This document shows, piece after piece, positions 50,662 through 58,871 of a stretch of 64,000 nucleotides of DNA. Position 1 is the first letter of the stretch. Every line of letters begins with the position of its first letter. The notes under the pieces are model-generated. The model was not told the origin of the DNA. It made no database searches and saw only the letters and a list, made by a program, of their open reading frames with translations. The position numbers and the translations under genes are program-made. Origin of the DNA: Clostridiales bacterium (GTDB lineage Bacteria; Bacillota; Clostridia; Saccharofermentanales; Saccharofermentanaceae); assembly GCA_017617995.1 (NCBI GenBank), contig JAFZVE010000012.1, positions 25,366-89,365 on the forward strand, given 5' to 3'.

Positions 50662-51099
50662 TCAGAACGATTCCCAGGAGGTGTCCTGCTTTTTCAGCAT
50701 GGGGTCTACTTTGGCCTTGGCCGACTTGGCGGCGCCAAGGACAGCCGCAGCCCGGGCCATACGCTCGCCGCCGACCTTCTCGTTTTGGAGTTTCTTGACG
50801 AGTTCTCCGAGTGCGAAGGTCCCGGCAGTAAGTACATAGGAGGTCAGCTTAATATCATCGGCGTTCATCGAGTCATTCTTCTCGATCTTGCTCTTGAGTT
50901 TCTGAAGCTGTCCGTAAGTTTTGTCACCGACACAGCGCGCGTTCTCAAGTTCACGGCCTTTAAGACCGGCCTGAACAGGCGGCTGTGACATCAAGTCACA
51001 AAGATAGCACACCGCGCTTTTCTCCGGCGGGGTAAGGATACTCAGCGAGTAGCCGCCTTTCCCGTCCGCTTTGTCTTTCTTCTTTCCGAAAAGTCCCAT
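50662..51099 (-). CDS. Hypothetical protein
   Basis: A 145-residue soluble, helical protein, starting MGLFGKKKDKADGKGG. Residues about 20-60 hold two Cys in a CYLC pair and a third in ENARCVG. The C-terminal half is basic and Ala-rich. I do not recognise the family. It has no signal peptide and lies between PilT and the kinase gene on the same strand, 50 bases after the kinase gene ends, so these two may be transcribed together. GGAGGTATGAA immediately before the ATG gives a strong ribosome-binding site. Confidence 0.6.
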   Translation of the reverse strand: MGLFGKKKDKADGKGGYSLSILTPPEKSAVCYLCDLMSQPPVQAGLKGRELENARCVGDKTYGQLQKLKSKIEKNDSMNADDIKLTSYVLTAGTFALGELVKKLQNEKVGGERMARAAAVLGAAKSAKAKVDPMLKKQDTSWESF

Positions 51100-51148
51100 A
51101 TTTCATACCTCCGATCTATAATTGGGTTTCTTGCTGTTTTTTAAACGT

Positions 51149-54100
51149 CTACGTTGTCCACTTCCAAATCAGTTCGTAAGCGCTTCCTGCGTCTCGGCCG
51201 TCCGAGGCAAAGAGGAGTACCGACTGCGCGTCGAAGAACAGTATCTCCGCAGAAGAAGAGACATGAATGGAAGAGACGGCTTTCTTTTCCTTCACGTCGA
51301 AGATCCGGATTTCGTTACCATCTTTTTCGCAATAGGCGAGCCAGCGGCCTTCCGGAGCCAGAGTAACGGCATCCAACCCTCTTCCTGTCACGCTCCGGAT
51401 CAGAGAAGGAGAGGCTTCGACGTACCAGCCGGACGTTTCCCAGATATCCAGACTGTATCCCTTCGACAGGGCGAGGAGATGCCGGCCGTCCGGAGTAAAG
51501 AGAAGGAAATCACAGGTTCCGGAATGCGGGATATCTTTTCTGGCCAGTCGCCGGTTCACGATATCGATGATCACCAGTTGCCCGTTCCGGTTCGCGGCCA
51601 CCGCGGTCTGATTATCCGGACTGATGGCGACGGCATGGACAGCTACACCTGTCGGAATCGTGAAGCGTACTGTGCCGGAGGTAACTTCGGACAAGATGAG
51701 CTCGCCGCTTTCCTTACCGGTGAACAGGAGACGTCCGTCAGTACTATATGCTCTTTTTTCTCCTTTCGGAGAGGGCGCAGGTTTGAAAATGGCAATACTT
51801 TCCGGTATCTCGGACAATCGGATCTCGTCCATGGAAAGAAGGCGTTCTTTCCGGTAGCGCTTCGCCATCTCCGCGTAAAGAGTGAGCATCTCGCTCTGAC
51901 TTCCGTTCTCGATCGAGTCCTGAAGCTGAGTTAGCCCGGCGGATGCCTGAGTAAAGTCCCCTGACAGGATGGCCGTCTTCGTCTGACGGTAGAGCGACGC
52001 CCATGTCTCTCTTGCATCTACCGTCTCCGTGTAACTTCGGATGACGCAGATCTCCCAGGGGGCAGGAGAGGTTTCTCCTCGGAAGAAGAGACGGAAAGAT
52101 CCCCATTTTCCGTTTTCGATCAGACTGCTAGCGGCGAATCGCAGAAGGGAACTGTCGGCAGAACCGTCGGAAAGTTCAGGTGTATTGAATGTCGTCAGAC
52201 AGCGTAAGTCCCCGGAATCGAAAACCTTGATCGTCTGACTGTCTGAGAGGACCAGTCTTACTCCGTCTGAGGAAAGCCGGATCAGCCTTCCTTCACGGGA
52301 AAGCGGAACGGTCAGACATGCACCACTGATCAGATCCATGCGGGAGAGGGTGTCGGCCCCACAGAAAAACAGGACGTTCCTGTCCGAAGAGACCCGTATG
52401 GAGGACGGATTCGTATCCGGGCGGAGAAGAGATGTGGTTTCCTTATTTTCTTCATGAATCTTCATGAGTGTTCGCGGAGATTCTTTTCCGGGGCCGCCGG
52501 TCAGTGCGAAAAGATATAGGCCGTCCGCGGAGATATCCATATCGAGTACAGGCTGCGAAAGAGAATACACCGTGACTTGTGCACCTGACCGTAAGTCCCA
52601 CTTGCAGATCCGCTGGTCTGAAGATCCGGTATAGACATATCCGCCGTTCGGATGGAAACATATGGCGGTGATGGAAGCCATATGGGCCTGAACCGTATGG
52701 AGGATCCTTCCGGAAGACATCTCGGCGATATAGAGCATCTTGGTGAAGTTACCCAATGGTGTGGTGCCGAAAAGCGGAGTTCTCTCATTTCTTTCGCTGA
52801 AGACGATATACCGGCTGTCCGGGCTGATCCGGACCATGAGCTTATAAGGCGCGATCTGTTTCTTACCGTAGGTCGTGGTGAAAAGACATGTCCCGCTGTC
52901 GGTGTTCCATGCCGAGAGCTCCTTGTTACTTACGGTCACGACGGTTTTTCCGTCTTCGGATATGCAGAGATTACATGATTTTCCCGAGCTTCCGAAAGAT
53001 ACCGATTCCTGCTCATAGGGAAGGCGGCTAGTGACTCCCCGTTCCGTGTCGAGTGCGTGGAGCCATCTGTCGGATAGCGTGAACTGGTGTTGATCGGCAT
53101 CCGTTAACCGGGAAACGAGTGTCTCATCGTCGAGCTTTCCGCTTCGCCACTGATGCAGTCCCTGGTTAAAAAGGCTCGGAAGATGGGCGGCATTGCGGCT
53201 AAGTGCGAATGCCCAGCATCGTTCGGCGGCTTCCGTGTTGTGGAGATCCAGGAAACTCAGTGCTCGGTTATTCATGCTGTCCGGCGTCTGATCGGCCGTC
53301 TTCGGTTCTTTCCTCGGGTAACTTTTCCGTGCGATTGCCTCATACTCTTTGACGAGCTGGTCGCATATCTCTCCGATCCTGCATTCTTTCGTAGTGATAC
53401 AGCGGGTGAGGAGGTCTTCCATCTCGGGAGAGGCCGGATAGCGGAGCTGAGAAAGTACTTCTTTAAGATTGGTCCGGACCTGCGCGCCCTTGTTCCATAC
53501 ACGTTTTCCGATATGCATCTCGAGAACGGTCAGTGCCCAGGCATATACGTCCATCCAGCTTTCAGCAGGGGCGCCGTCGGACTGTTCCTGTGGACAGTAT
53601 TGCGGTGTATATCCGGAGGAGGCGGCTTGTCCGGCTTCCGTGAGCCGGCCGCGTGCTCTCGCCAGACCGAAGTCGGCGATGCCGGCATCCCATGTCTTCG
53701 TAAGAAGGATGTTTCCCGGCTTGATATCCTGATGGATCAGGTCTTCTCCATGCGCATAGCGAAGACCTCTGGCCATCTGGATGGAAAGATCCAGTAGCCG
53801 CAGCCGGACGTCTTCTTCCGGGCCATCGTAAAGAGTACCGCTCTTTATGGCATCGGAGAGGCTTCCGCCGTCCATCCACTCCGAGAAGATCGTCGGGACA
53901 CCGCCGATGTCTCGGACATAGTAGCAGCTGACGATATTCGGGTGAAGTCCGAGATTGATCCAGTTCTCGCACTCGGCGATGAATTCTTCTTTCTTCTTCC
54001 GGCTTCCCTCCGCGAAGAATCGCGGCTGAGGGCGCTTCATGGCCAGGTCGATGTTCCAGCTGCGGTGATGCACGTGCCACACACTGCCCATACCGCCGGA

Positions 54101-54295
54101 AATGGCGTCGTCTTCGACGTGGTACGTCGACAGGATCTCATCGCCTTTTTTGATCTGCTCGTTGGAAATCGGTGTGGAGGATATCTCGTCTTTCAGACGT
54201 TCGGACGCGTCATCCATCGCTGCGCGCGACATGGTGAAACTCTCGAATATATCGAGTTTACTGATGGTATTACTGAAGCTTAACGAATCGGACAT
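51149..54295 (-). CDS. Ser/Thr protein kinase with WD40-type repeats
   Basis: A 1048-residue cytoplasmic protein with no membrane helix. The kinase domain (about residues 55-325) has GGMGSVW (67-73), Lys87 in AMKRP, Glu in AECENW, HQDIKPGNILL (the usual HRD is HQD, 188-190), DFG (208-210), and an APE-like CPQEQSDG segment. About residues 335-400 are TPR-like. The rest carries repeated beta-propeller strands, such as ITAICFHPNGGYVYTGSSDQRICKWDL, which is a clear WD40 unit. HQD kinases lack the Arg that links the catalytic loop to the activation loop and are usually constitutively active. The start has GGAG nine bases upstream. Its substrates are unknown. Confidence 0.82.
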   Translation of the reverse strand: MSDSLSFSNTISKLDIFESFTMSRAAMDDASERLKDEISSTPISNEQIKKGDEILSTYHVEDDAISGGMGSVWHVHHRSWNIDLAMKRPQPRFFAEGSRKKKEEFIAECENWINLGLHPNIVSCYYVRDIGGVPTIFSEWMDGGSLSDAIKSGTLYDGPEEDVRLRLLDLSIQMARGLRYAHGEDLIHQDIKPGNILLTKTWDAGIADFGLARARGRLTEAGQAASSGYTPQYCPQEQSDGAPAESWMDVYAWALTVLEMHIGKRVWNKGAQVRTNLKEVLSQLRYPASPEMEDLLTRCITTKECRIGEICDQLVKEYEAIARKSYPRKEPKTADQTPDSMNNRALSFLDLHNTEAAERCWAFALSRNAAHLPSLFNQGLHQWRSGKLDDETLVSRLTDADQHQFTLSDRWLHALDTERGVTSRLPYEQESVSFGSSGKSCNLCISEDGKTVVTVSNKELSAWNTDSGTCLFTTTYGKKQIAPYKLMVRISPDSRYIVFSERNERTPLFGTTPLGNFTKMLYIAEMSSGRILHTVQAHMASITAICFHPNGGYVYTGSSDQRICKWDLRSGAQVTVYSLSQPVLDMDISADGLYLFALTGGPGKESPRTLMKIHEENKETTSLLRPDTNPSSIRVSSDRNVLFFCGADTLSRMDLISGACLTVPLSREGRLIRLSSDGVRLVLSDSQTIKVFDSGDLRCLTTFNTPELSDGSADSSLLRFAASSLIENGKWGSFRLFFRGETSPAPWEICVIRSYTETVDARETWASLYRQTKTAILSGDFTQASAGLTQLQDSIENGSQSEMLTLYAEMAKRYRKERLLSMDEIRLSEIPESIAIFKPAPSPKGEKRAYSTDGRLLFTGKESGELILSEVTSGTVRFTIPTGVAVHAVAISPDNQTAVAANRNGQLVIIDIVNRRLARKDIPHSGTCDFLLFTPDGRHLLALSKGYSLDIWETSGWYVEASPSLIRSVTGRGLDAVTLAPEGRWLAYCEKDGNEIRIFDVKEKKAVSSIHVSSSAEILFFDAQSVLLFASDGRDAGSAYELIWKWTT

Positions 54296-54452
54296 GTTCA
54301 GGATCTCCAGCTATCGGCGGCATGTAGTGAATTCGTTCGGATGGCTTAACACTTTCATTATACAGGTATATGACATGCATATCAAATAGAGTTGAGAAAA
54401 GATGGCGTTTGAACGAGAAAAACGGATAGTGATACAATCCTGTTGCTTTTTC

Positions 54453-54461
54453 TGTTACAAT
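54453..54461 (+). promoter_or_regulatory. Extended -10 promoter for the DUF1385 gene
   Basis: TG-T-TACAAT at 54453-54461, 40 bases before the ATG at 54501. A second, similar box, TG-A-TACAAT, is at 54430-54438. Confidence 0.45.
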
Positions 54462-54500
54462 AAGGATTAGTGCACAGAGCACTTGGAAAGGAACCATCAA

Positions 54501-55844
54501 ATGGATGAAGAATTGAGAAATGAAGAGCTCCGGAATCAACCGGATATCGATATAGACGAGACCGCTGAGAAGGCAGAAGAAACGCTTCAGGATACGGCGG
54601 CAGGAACGCTAGAGGCTGCTATCGCAGACGCTGTGGAAGGGTCGGAGGTTTCTTCTGTTGAAGCGGAGACAGTGACAGAAGGTGCAGCGGAAACGATAGC
54701 TGCAGAGGAAACCCTGGCAGATGCTGCAGGTGAAGTGACCGGATACGAAGAGACGGACGCGATTGATGCGACACCGGCTCCGGCTGTTCCCGTTACCGGA
54801 AGACGACCGAAGAAGACCACGATCGGCGGTCAGGCCCTGATCGAGGGCATCATGATGTGCGGGCCGCGCCGCACGGCCATCGCTGTCCGTAAGGCCGACG
54901 GCTCCATCTATGTAGAAGAAATCAAGAAGAGCGCCAGTGAGACATTTTTCGAGAAGGTCCCGCTGGTCCGGGGGTGCATCCGCTTCTTCCGCCAGCTCGT
55001 GACCGGTACGGCCGCGCTCATGAAATCCGCAGAGATCTCCGAGGAGGGCGCCCCGCAGGAAGGCATCTCGCGTGTGCCATCCGGAGAGGATGACGATAAG
55101 CCGAAGACGATCCAGGCGGCCAAGGCCGAGCAGCATGTCACCGGCAAGGAGAAGAGTGCAAGTAAGCTCGATCAGTGGGCAGACAAGCACAGTGACGGTG
55201 TCATGATCTTCGCCGCGGTACTCGGACTGATGTTCAGTATCGTGCTGTTCATACTGCTTCCTAGACTGATCGTGGACACGGGACTTCACTTCTTCTCGGC
55301 GGAACGCTCCGACTCCATTAAGCTGAATGTCGCGCTGAACTTTCTCGAGGGTGTGATCCGTATCGTGATCTTCCTGACTTACCTTGCGCTGACATCGCGC
55401 CTCAAGGACATCGCCCGCGTGTGGATGTACCACGGTGCCGAGCATAAGACCATCGCCTGCTACGAAGCCGGCGAGGACTTAACGGTCCCAAACGTCCGGA
55501 AGATGAGCCGCTTCCATCCGCGCTGCGGAACGGCGTTTCTCTTCATCGTCGTACTCGTATCGATCCTCGTCTTCTGCGTCGCCAGTGTCTTTATCGGTGT
55601 AAATGTCTGGTGGATCAATATGCTTGTTCGTCTCGCGCTCGTGCCGCTCGTCGGCGGTATCTCCTACGAGATCCTTCGTTTCTGCGGACGCCACGACCAG
55701 AACCCGATCTGTAAGATCTTCATCGCTCCGGGCCTCGGACTTCAGAAACTGACGACCAAGGAACCGACCGATAGCATGATCGAGGTCGCGATCGCATCTG
55801 TACAGGCCGTTATCCCGGAGAACAGCAACGAGGATATCTGGTAA
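54501..55844 (+). CDS. DUF1385 membrane protein (YqhQ-like)
   Basis: A 447-residue protein. The first 105 residues are an acidic, Ala/Glu/Thr-rich stretch absent from usual family members. Then comes the DUF1385 core: TTIGGQALIEGIMMCGPR, YHGAEHKTIACYEAGEDLTV, RFHPRCGTAFLFIVVLVSI, and several membrane helices (about 240-265, 295-320, 360-405). The family includes Bacillus YqhQ, whose function is unknown, and it is commonly next to prmC, as here. A TTG at 54483 could extend the frame, but the ATG at 54501 has GGAAAGGA eight bases upstream. It is the first gene of a conserved three-gene unit. Confidence 0.85.
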   Translation: MDEELRNEELRNQPDIDIDETAEKAEETLQDTAAGTLEAAIADAVEGSEVSSVEAETVTEGAAETIAAEETLADAAGEVTGYEETDAIDATPAPAVPVTGRRPKKTTIGGQALIEGIMMCGPRRTAIAVRKADGSIYVEEIKKSASETFFEKVPLVRGCIRFFRQLVTGTAALMKSAEISEEGAPQEGISRVPSGEDDDKPKTIQAAKAEQHVTGKEKSASKLDQWADKHSDGVMIFAAVLGLMFSIVLFILLPRLIVDTGLHFFSAERSDSIKLNVALNFLEGVIRIVIFLTYLALTSRLKDIARVWMYHGAEHKTIACYEAGEDLTVPNVRKMSRFHPRCGTAFLFIVVLVSILVFCVASVFIGVNVWWINMLVRLALVPLVGGISYEILRFCGRHDQNPICKIFIAPGLGLQKLTTKEPTDSMIEVAIASVQAVIPENSNEDIW

Positions 55845-55882
55845 TCCCTGGGAACCTCGAGAAAAGAGTCGGAGGTCGTACT

Positions 55883-56830
55883 TTGACGCTGAGTGAATAT
55901 TTAGATGAGAAGACCACGCTTCTTTCCCGTGCCGGAATCCCGGACGCGGAGAACGAGGCGTGGCTTTGTTTTATGGAGGGGACGGGCTTACGCCGCTCCG
56001 CGGTCCGTTTTTCTCTGGCAAATGCACTGTCGTCTGTCGTTTCGGAGTCTTCGCTCGAGGTGCTCGAAGAGCTCTTCGAGCGGCGTGCCGGGCATGAGCC
56101 TCTCTCGTATATCGTCGGACGTGCGCCTTTCTATAACCTTACCTTTTCCGTGGGAGAGGGTGTCCTGATCCCGCGATTTGATACCGAGATCCTGGTGGAG
56201 ACGGCCCTCGGGGCCATGGGTTTTCCGCAGATGCTCCCCGGCGCACCCGCGATTCCGGAAGTGTCATCGCGGGAAAGACCGGGAAATGCCTCGCCGGCCG
56301 AAAACCCGGTCCGGATCCTCGATCTTTGCACGGGATCCGGCTGCGTCGGCATCACGATCGCAAGCGAACTTCAAAAGAAAGGAATCGCCTATACGCTGAC
56401 CATGACGGAAATCTCCCCGAAAGCAAGTGCTTTTGCCGAAGAAAATGCGAAGAAGATCCTCGGCGAGGGGAACTGGAAAGTCGAGCTTACTGACCTATGG
56501 CCGGAATCGGATGACAGGTACGACCTCATCGTGTCCAATCCTCCATATGTGACGAAGGCGGAGATGGGAGAGCTTGAGCCGGAAGTGCGGGAACATGAAC
56601 CGGCGATGGCGCTGACGGATGAGGGCGACGGGCTTTCGTTCTACCTGAGGATCGCGGAAGGACTGCCGCGTTTCCTTGCTGCAGGCGGTGTACTTGCGGT
56701 GGAGCACGGGTGCGATCAGGGACAAGACGTCCGCGACTTGATGCGGCCGTATTTATCGGGTATTCTGACAGTACAGGACTATGGCGGACACGACCGCGTA
56801 ACATGCGGAAGTTTCGGTACGGGAGAATGA
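55883..56830 (+). CDS. prmC: Release factor N5-glutamine methyltransferase
   Basis: PrmC methylates the GGQ glutamine of peptide-chain release factors, required for efficient translation termination. The 315-residue protein has the N-terminal helical domain, PLSYIVGRAPFYNLTF, the GVLIPRFDTE motif, ILDLCTGSGCVG for SAM binding and YDLIVSNPPYV for catalysis. It is slightly longer than average because of a 20-residue insertion before ILDLCTGSG. The start is TTG with GGAGG seven bases ahead. It follows DUF1385 by 38 bases and precedes the DUF951 gene by one base, a common Clostridia order. Confidence 0.92.
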   Translation: MTLSEYLDEKTTLLSRAGIPDAENEAWLCFMEGTGLRRSAVRFSLANALSSVVSESSLEVLEELFERRAGHEPLSYIVGRAPFYNLTFSVGEGVLIPRFDTEILVETALGAMGFPQMLPGAPAIPEVSSRERPGNASPAENPVRILDLCTGSGCVGITIASELQKKGIAYTLTMTEISPKASAFAEENAKKILGEGNWKVELTDLWPESDDRYDLIVSNPPYVTKAEMGELEPEVREHEPAMALTDEGDGLSFYLRIAEGLPRFLAAGGVLAVEHGCDQGQDVRDLMRPYLSGILTVQDYGGHDRVTCGSFGTGE

Positions 56831-56831
56831 T

Positions 56832-57038
56832 ATGAACGGGAAGTTTTTCCTCTATCCATATAAAGAAGGACAGGTGGTCACGCTGAAGAAGACGCATCCG
56901 TGCGGCGGGAAGACGTGGAAACTGCTGCGTGTGGGCGCCGAGGTCCTGATGTGCTGCGAGACCTGCGGGCACAAGATGTCGCTGAAGCGTGCGGCACTCG
57001 AGAAGGTGTGTGTGAGTGTGTCCGAGGGCGAGACCTGA
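56832..57038 (+). CDS. DUF951 family protein
   Basis: A 68-residue protein with the DUF951 pattern: YKEGQVVTLKKTHPCGGKTW, LLRVGAEVLMCCETCGH, KMSLKRAALEK. It has four Cys in CGG and CCETCG positions, and may bind zinc. The family is widespread in Firmicutes; no function is established. The ATG begins one base after the prmC stop, with GGGAGA ahead, so it is translationally coupled. It ends the unit; a promoter for the next lipoprotein gene follows. Confidence 0.85.
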   Translation: MNGKFFLYPYKEGQVVTLKKTHPCGGKTWKLLRVGAEVLMCCETCGHKMSLKRAALEKVCVSVSEGET

Positions 57039-57075
57039 ACCCGGCATCCGTGAATAGATATCCTCTCCGGGAGTG

Positions 57076-57104
57076 TTAAAGAATTTTGCGTTTTGTGATA
57101 CAAT
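57076..57104 (+). promoter_or_regulatory. Promoter of lipoprotein family member 2
   Basis: TTAAAG at 57076-57081 and TACAAT at 57099-57104 are 17 bases apart, with TG ahead of the -10 box. It lies 33 bases before the TTG start at 57137. Confidence 0.5.
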
Positions 57105-57136
57105 AACTCTGTTCTTTTTAATAGGAGGATAGAGGT

Positions 57137-58831
57137 TTGAAAAAGGCAATTGCATCGATTCTGGCGATGGCGATGCTCTTGGGGTGCGTGGGATGCACAT
57201 CCAAGGAGACGACCAAGAAGAAACCGTCAAAGACAAAGAAACCCACAACCGAGGAGACGGATGCTCCGACGGAGGATCCGACCGACGACCCGGAGACGGA
57301 TCCCACAGATGATCCGACAGGACCGACAGGTGATCCCGGCAATCCGACAGATACGATCGATACGACCGAGCCATCGGACACCGATGACCCGACTGCCCCA
57401 TATGGCGATCCGGCGCAGGTGCCGGATCCGTTTACCCTCCCGAGCGGTATCACGATCCACCACGATCTCGAGAAGCTCCAGCTCGGAAGAGACGTAGTCT
57501 ATCGAGCCTACGGCGACGTGAATCCGGACTCGGATTACGGAGACATGAGTTACGTTACCATGAAGTTCGACGAACTCTACACGATCGAAGGCGGACCGAT
57601 CCAGGATTCTCTCTCCGATAAGTTCACAAAGGTGGCGGAGGATGCTCTGGCGTCCTATCAATATGATCTGGACAAATTTCTTCAGGTACAGCAGAACGGA
57701 TCAACCTGGCCGGGCAATTCCTACTATAATGTCGAAACCGTCGTATATCGAGCCGACAGCGAATACGTGTCCTTCATCCTTAACTATATGGACTTCGGCC
57801 CGGACTACTACGAATTTGTTTCGGTCGGCATGAACTACAGAACCTCAGACGGTGGATTCATCACAATCGAAGAAGTCGTAACAGACATGGATGCGCTCTA
57901 TGCGTATGTAGTTGAGACGATGGATCCCACCATATACGGCTACGAAGATCTTATCCAGGAAGTCCAGACCGGCGCCTGCGCTTTTGCTCTGACATACGAC
58001 GGCATTTACATCGCCGGCTTTGGCAAGGTCCCGGTATTCGGAAATGAGAATATGTTTGACCTTTCCTATTTCGGCGGCGTGCCGGATACCTACGGCCTGA
58101 TCCTGGACTATAACGGCGAGGCCATCTGGGATGTGACCGAAGATGCGGCGCTCGACTCGGTCCGCGTTACCGCTGATATCGATACCGAAGACGATGGAAT
58201 CAGCAAGCTCAATATCTCGGTGAACGGCGACGTGTACAGGTTTGACAGGAACGACATCGATAATCTGGCCGTTTTCTACGGGATTTCCCAGGAACTCCCG
58301 AGTTATCTGCTCCGTACGCGTAACGGCTATTACCTCGTCGTGACACTCGAGAGCTGGTACTGGTGCGATACATGCGTCTTCAAACTCGATGGAAACGCTG
58401 TCAGACTGGTGAATGAGGATGATGTCATCGTCCGCGAGGGCTACGATCCGGACAACCTCCGTGTCAGCGATAGCGCGCGGCTCACGGGTCTGGTCAGTAC
58501 GAAAGAATACTGTTTCCTGAACGAGGACGGCAGCATGATCGGGAATTCGATCTTCAAGGAGATCTACGCGGGCCCGTATAAGACTCTGATCGATCTTCCG
58601 GCGAATGAGACGAATCTTCTTACGATGGAGATCGGGGATGCGATCACGCTTCCGGCCGGCTCGATCGTCTCGAGTATTTATGTCGTCGAGGGCGCCGGCC
58701 TTCTGGTGATGCGTGTCCTCGATCCGGACGACTCGAAGACCTTCCACGTCGTGCTGGAGACGGACTGCGACGGCATGATCGCGGGCTGTTTCGCGGGCGA
58801 AGCTTTCAGCGGCCTGAGCTGGGGTGAATAA
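57137..58831 (+). CDS. Lipoprotein, paralogous Lys/Thr-linker family, member 2
   Basis: A 564-residue lipoprotein beginning with TTG, after AGGAGG. The signal peptide has lipobox CVGC, followed by TSKETTKKKPSKTKKPT and a Thr/Asp/Pro linker to about residue 95. The body has the family's YTIEGGP segment, VVYRADSEYVSFILNYMDFG, and VPVFGNENMFDLSYFGGVPDTYGLILDYNGEAIW. The acidic motif reads WDVTEDAALDSV, a degraded version of the WDxDxDG seen in the paralogs. A late segment, GDAITLPAGSIVSSIYVVEG, is also shared. No enzyme motif is seen. Its paralogs at 58872 and 62025 are close by, separated by pepT. Confidence 0.7.
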   Translation: MKKAIASILAMAMLLGCVGCTSKETTKKKPSKTKKPTTEETDAPTEDPTDDPETDPTDDPTGPTGDPGNPTDTIDTTEPSDTDDPTAPYGDPAQVPDPFTLPSGITIHHDLEKLQLGRDVVYRAYGDVNPDSDYGDMSYVTMKFDELYTIEGGPIQDSLSDKFTKVAEDALASYQYDLDKFLQVQQNGSTWPGNSYYNVETVVYRADSEYVSFILNYMDFGPDYYEFVSVGMNYRTSDGGFITIEEVVTDMDALYAYVVETMDPTIYGYEDLIQEVQTGACAFALTYDGIYIAGFGKVPVFGNENMFDLSYFGGVPDTYGLILDYNGEAIWDVTEDAALDSVRVTADIDTEDDGISKLNISVNGDVYRFDRNDIDNLAVFYGISQELPSYLLRTRNGYYLVVTLESWYWCDTCVFKLDGNAVRLVNEDDVIVREGYDPDNLRVSDSARLTGLVSTKEYCFLNEDGSMIGNSIFKEIYAGPYKTLIDLPANETNLLTMEIGDAITLPAGSIVSSIYVVEGAGLLVMRVLDPDDSKTFHVVLETDCDGMIAGCFAGEAFSGLSWGE

Positions 58832-58871
58832 GTAAACACAATAAACACATAAGAAAAGGAGAAAAGAAAAG

